Shown here: piece by piece, positions 43,060 to 45,592 of the stretch | Position numbering within the stretch: position 1 is the first letter of the stretch | Layout: every line of letters begins with the position of its first letter | DNA from: an uncultured Algibacter sp. | GTDB lineage: Bacteria > Bacteroidota > Bacteroidia > Flavobacteriales > Flavobacteriaceae | DNA length: 45,592 nt | Assembly: GCA_947499935.1 (NCBI GenBank) | Contig: CANMQH010000026.1 | Coordinates: 1 to 45,592 of the forward strand | Direction of reading: 5' to 3' | Notes under the pieces: model-generated | Told to the model about the DNA's origin: nothing | Database searches by the model: none | What the model saw: only the letters and a program-made list of their open reading frames with translations | Position numbers and translations under genes: made by a program

Positions 43060-44064
43060 ATGAAACACTATCTTCCAGATGAACTTGACTTCAAAGATGG
43101 GTCTGAAAAAGAACAAATCAGAACAAGAAAAATCTTTGAAGACTTAAAGCAAAAAGCAATTGATGGAAAAAAGCTTTTGGAGCGGGAGAAAAGGTTTTTA
43201 TGTACAGGACTTAAACTGACTTTAAAACAAAGTGACGGCAGACCCGAAAATTTCGGGTTCTGTGATGACTTTATCTTTAGAGAATTATACTTGACATATT
43301 TCCACAATAACCTTGAAGGACCTTTTTGTAAAGCGAAAAAGGGAAAAATTGTTGAAGTAACACAAAAAGAACAAGTCCAAGATTTTAAAAAACTTCAAAT
43401 TTTCTCAAATAAATGGCAGAGAGAAATTGAGAAAACCAATCATAAAGACCAAATATTACAGGAACTTGCAACTGAAACACGAAAAGACTTAAAAGAGCTC
43501 GATAAAAAATACCCAAGATTAGTTAGAAGATTTAGAAGACAACAAGACAGATACAGATTGCAAAAAGATAAAATAATAATGCAATCTAAATTCATTTACC
43601 ATTTGACAAAATCTGTCATTGAAGACTATGACAAATCTGAATTTGAAATCCCATTTTCAGGTCAAACAGTTGAATTAACAATATATTCCTTTGTTCATAT
43701 TATGAGTAGACATTACTCTGAACACATTAAAGACAAACCTGAAAAAACTTATCATTATGACCATTTCTACCCTAAAGAGTTACATTTAGATTTAAGAAAT
43801 ATATTGACAGAAATCGATAAGCTTAATCGCATTGATATTAATAAAACTGATAATATCATATTTGAATATAAAACTGTTGTTTATCATTTGTGGATACAAA
43901 AAAGAATCAAACAAGTAAAAGGCAAAGGAAATGTTAGTTTCAATCGTATTCAATCATTCTATCCTATTTATGGCAAAGAAAAATTAACTGAAATTCAATC
44001 TGACTATGAAATTATCGAATTAACTACGGATTTAAAAGTGTTTATTAAAAATGAGAGTCTATAA
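43060..44064 (+). CDS. Unknown protein with a conserved HxxxRH-type segment (cassette E, gene 1)
   Basis: 334 residues, soluble, no signal peptide. The N-terminal part is charged and helical (KIFEDLKQKAIDGKKLLERE, coiled-coil-like KDLKELDKKYPRLVRRFRRQ). The later segment FEIPFSGQTVELTIYSFVHI then MSRHYSEHIKD and KTYHYDHFYPKELHLDLRNIL is rich in histidine and recalls PBECR-type ribonuclease-like domains (HI..RHY pattern), but I cannot confirm this. It overlaps the DUF2971 gene by 14 bases, so the two products are made together. A nuclease or toxin role paired with the DUF2971 protein is inference. Confidence 0.82.
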   Translation: MKHYLPDELDFKDGSEKEQIRTRKIFEDLKQKAIDGKKLLEREKRFLCTGLKLTLKQSDGRPENFGFCDDFIFRELYLTYFHNNLEGPFCKAKKGKIVEVTQKEQVQDFKKLQIFSNKWQREIEKTNHKDQILQELATETRKDLKELDKKYPRLVRRFRRQQDRYRLQKDKIIMQSKFIYHLTKSVIEDYDKSEFEIPFSGQTVELTIYSFVHIMSRHYSEHIKDKPEKTYHYDHFYPKELHLDLRNILTEIDKLNRIDINKTDNIIFEYKTVVYHLWIQKRIKQVKGKGNVSFNRIQSFYPIYGKEKLTEIQSDYEIIELTTDLKVFIKNESL

Positions 44065-45385
44065 ATATAGAGGAGGGAATTTTGAACGAGATTTAAACTC
44101 TCTTGAAAGAAACTACTATTGGTCACCTAAATTTGATGACTTAAACGACCCTTGCGAAACATTAATTAATACAGACCCTTTTAAATCTCAATCTAGAACT
44201 TTTGCAAAAATATTTGGAAAAGAAAAATCTGAACAGTTTTTAGAAGTTGAAAAAGCTGCTCACAATTTATTTGAGGTAAAGAAAAAAGGAATTGGAATAT
44301 ATTCTTTATCGAAGACTTATAAAGACGAGTTACTTTGGGCACATTATGCAGACAGTCATAAAGGATTTTGTATAGAATATGATTTAGAATTATTAGCAAA
44401 TAGTTATAAGGCATTTGAGACATTTTCCTTTCCTGTTATTTATAATAAAAAACCACCTGAATATGGAATTCGTGATATAAATAATACTAAAGGACATCAA
44501 GTCGTACAAAAATTAGCTGGCTACAAATCGAAAAGATGGAATTACGAACAAGAACATAGAATTGTTACTGGATTTTATGGAGAACATCCATACGACCCTA
44601 ATTGTCTTAAGTCAATCTATTTTGGTCTAAATATGGACGAATCTGAAAAAGATTTAATGATGGACAGATTGAAAGGCAGAAACATTCAGTTTTTTCAAAT
44701 AATTCAAAAACATAATTCGTATGAGTTTGATGCTATCAAGGTTAATGATTTAACAAAAGAGAGACATACCTATTTTAAAGAAATACCATCAGAAAAAACT
44801 GGACAGAATCCGATTAAATATAAATTTATTAGCAAGGTTTATATTAGAGAAATAAAAGCAATGGTCGAAATTGAACTGGAATCTAAAATTAATGAAAAAC
44901 AGTTGAACTGGATTGCTCATCTTTTAAGAAATGATATGTTCAGAATTCCAAAAAGACTTTTTATTTCTTTTAGACTTAAAGGTTTTACTGATGTTAGTGG
45001 TTATTGGGCTACAGCTAATTTTGAAGAGAAAGAATTAAAAACTTCTATTAATGGTCTCACTATTGAGCAGGAGAAGTTCCTAATCAATGGACTGATAAAT
45101 GACAAAAGAGATACAATTGGAATGTGGATTGATGAAACACCATATACGAGTTCAAGTATGGTGCTTCTAAATTTGGATGGCGAATTAATTTTAGAAACTA
45201 TTTTTTTTGATGGAAGTAAATCCTCAAAGAAACTAAAATCAACCGAATTAAAAGGTAAAATAAGATATGATGATTATGAACCGAATAATCACGGAGAATT
45301 TTTTGAAGTTAATGAAAATGGCGTTTTAAATTATTTTTCAGAAGATGGAATATTCCTAACATTGGAACCTTTTGATAAAAAATAA
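44051..45385 (+). CDS. DUF2971 protein with an extra C-terminal domain (cassette E, gene 2)
   Basis: 444 residues. Residues about 1-235 are a clear DUF2971 domain: VYKYRGGNFERDLNSLERNYYWSPKFDDLNDPCE, SLSKTYKDELLWAHYADSHKGFCIEYDLE, KSKRWNYEQEHRIV. The family is common in defence islands and mobile elements, with unproven function. The last 200 residues (AMVEIELESKINEKQLNWIAHLL, LFISFRLKGFTDVSGYWATANF) form a separate beta-rich domain I do not recognise. The final A of the stop codon TAA is the first base of the cassette's terminal ACT. Confidence 0.87.
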   Translation: MRVYKYRGGNFERDLNSLERNYYWSPKFDDLNDPCETLINTDPFKSQSRTFAKIFGKEKSEQFLEVEKAAHNLFEVKKKGIGIYSLSKTYKDELLWAHYADSHKGFCIEYDLELLANSYKAFETFSFPVIYNKKPPEYGIRDINNTKGHQVVQKLAGYKSKRWNYEQEHRIVTGFYGEHPYDPNCLKSIYFGLNMDESEKDLMMDRLKGRNIQFFQIIQKHNSYEFDAIKVNDLTKERHTYFKEIPSEKTGQNPIKYKFISKVYIREIKAMVEIELESKINEKQLNWIAHLLRNDMFRIPKRLFISFRLKGFTDVSGYWATANFEEKELKTSINGLTIEQEKFLINGLINDKRDTIGMWIDETPYTSSSMVLLNLDGELILETIFFDGSKSSKKLKSTELKGKIRYDDYEPNNHGEFFEVNENGVLNYFSEDGIFLTLEPFDKK

Positions 45386-45526
45386 CTACCTACAACACCG
45401 TGTATAATTAATTGCTTTGGCAAGTACTTATTTGGAAAATTCCTTCGGAATTTTCTCGCGTTCGTTTTTGTTTACTAAATTAGTTGCTTAAACACGCAAC
45501 TAACCATACACAACAACGTTAGGCAC
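45385..45526 (+). repeat. attC-like recombination site 5 (end of cassette E)
   Basis: R'' ACTACCTACAAC (45385-45396), spacer ACC, arm GTGTATAATTAATTGC (45400-45415), inner hairpin GAAAATTCC/GGAATTTTC (45435-45455), arm GCAACTAACCATACAC (45496-45511), spacer AACAAC, GTTAGGCAC of cassette F at 45518. Arm mismatches at positions 7, 8 and 12 are all A/C on the top strand. Confidence 0.82.
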
Positions 45527-45530
45527 AATT

Positions 45531-45592
45531 ATGAAAAACACCTTGAACATACTAATAATACTTCTGACATTTAGTGTTCAAGGTCAGATTTC
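45531..45592 (+). CDS. Exported protein, 5' end only (cassette F)
   Basis: ATG lies 13 bases after the cassette GTT, in the same context (CACAATTATG) as the first gene of cassette A. The 20 codons visible read MKNTLNILIILLTFSVQGQI, a typical signal peptide with a Q-rich cleavage region. The gene runs off the window, so its function cannot be judged. Confidence 0.75.
   Translation, partial: MKNTLNILIILLTFSVQGQI

Larger units (their letters stand above)
38762..45592 (+). mobile_element. Integron-like gene cassette array (six cassettes, last one truncated by the window)
   Basis: Cassettes A to F start at GTT positions 38761, 40228, 41925, 42605, 43023 and 45518. Each start reads GTT-N6-AAT (N6: GGCAAC, AGGCAC, GTGCAT, ATCTCT, GTAGGT, AGGCAC). 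Each complete cassette's payload ends with ACT-N6'-AAC, where N6' is the exact reverse complement of its own N6 (GTTGCC, GTGCCT, ATGCAC, AGAGAT, ACCTAC), followed by a 100-200 bp palindromic site before the next GTT. All genes are on the plus strand, start 13-37 bases after GTT and stop 0-6 bases before ACT. This is the organisation of integron cassettes with attC sites. R boxes match GTTRRRY only in part, and no integrase is in the window. Confidence 0.8.

Noticed and set aside
38761-45526. Transposon or insertion-sequence origin of the accessory region
   Set aside because: No transposase, no target duplications; gene orientation, tight packing and own-end complementarity fit site-specific cassette insertion better.

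Overview
The window is chromosomal DNA of a Bacteroidota member, most likely a marine Flavobacteriaceae. It is AT-rich and carries gliding genes gldF and gldG, a type IX secretion sorting domain, a SusC-type plug domain, SPII lipoproteins followed by acidic residues, TPR histidine kinases, and promoters of the TTTG / TAnnTTTG type.

Layout. (1) 187-12801, minus strand: a surface/signalling region. It holds a VWA protein fused to a TonB plug, a DUF6340-type lipoprotein, a T9SS-exported protein with a beta-trefoil, two near-duplicate TPR histidine kinases, and two tandem copies of a small lipoprotein gene. Each lipoprotein copy follows the 3' stub of a LytTR response-regulator gene. Four of these genes have the same promoter layout: three direct repeats phased at 21 bp, whose nearest repeat begins 29-30 bp upstream of a -7 box. 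A fifth (the VWA gene) has a weaker version. I read this as a small regulon controlled by a LytTR-like regulator. (2) 12996-16023, minus: DinB-like protein, ABC exporter, a small basic protein, and an alcohol dehydrogenase pseudogene with an internal deletion. (3) 16159-24182: an acetate module. A FAH-family hydrolase, a cNMP/CBS/DUF294 regulator and a DEDDh exonuclease (plus) converge on acs, a hypothetical protein, a VC_2705-type sodium/solute symporter and its DUF4212 partner (minus). (4) 24284-30505: AGCS symporter, membrane acyltransferase, a large MORN-like repeat protein, DUF2452. (5) 30581-38263: a conserved core block of purC, phoH, SAM hydroxide adenosyltransferase, ABM protein, gldF, an extra gene, gldG and dnaN.

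(6) 38761 to the window end: an integron-like gene cassette array, all in one orientation, with at least six cassettes. Every cassette starts GTT-N6-AAT and ends ACT-N6'-AAC, where N6' is the reverse complement of that cassette's own N6. It is then followed by a 100-200 bp imperfect palindrome before the next GTT. This is the signature expected from attC-type recombination at G/TT. The inner arms of all five complete sites carry A/C mismatches at two positions 5 bp apart, which become G.T pairs if the bottom strand folds. Cargo: a Crp-type regulator with a flavodoxin-fold reductase; a soluble protein with a small membrane protein; a TPR protein; a cassette with no ORF; an uncharacterised protein with a DUF2971 protein; and a truncated exported protein. 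No integrase gene lies in the window. This array is the most interesting content.
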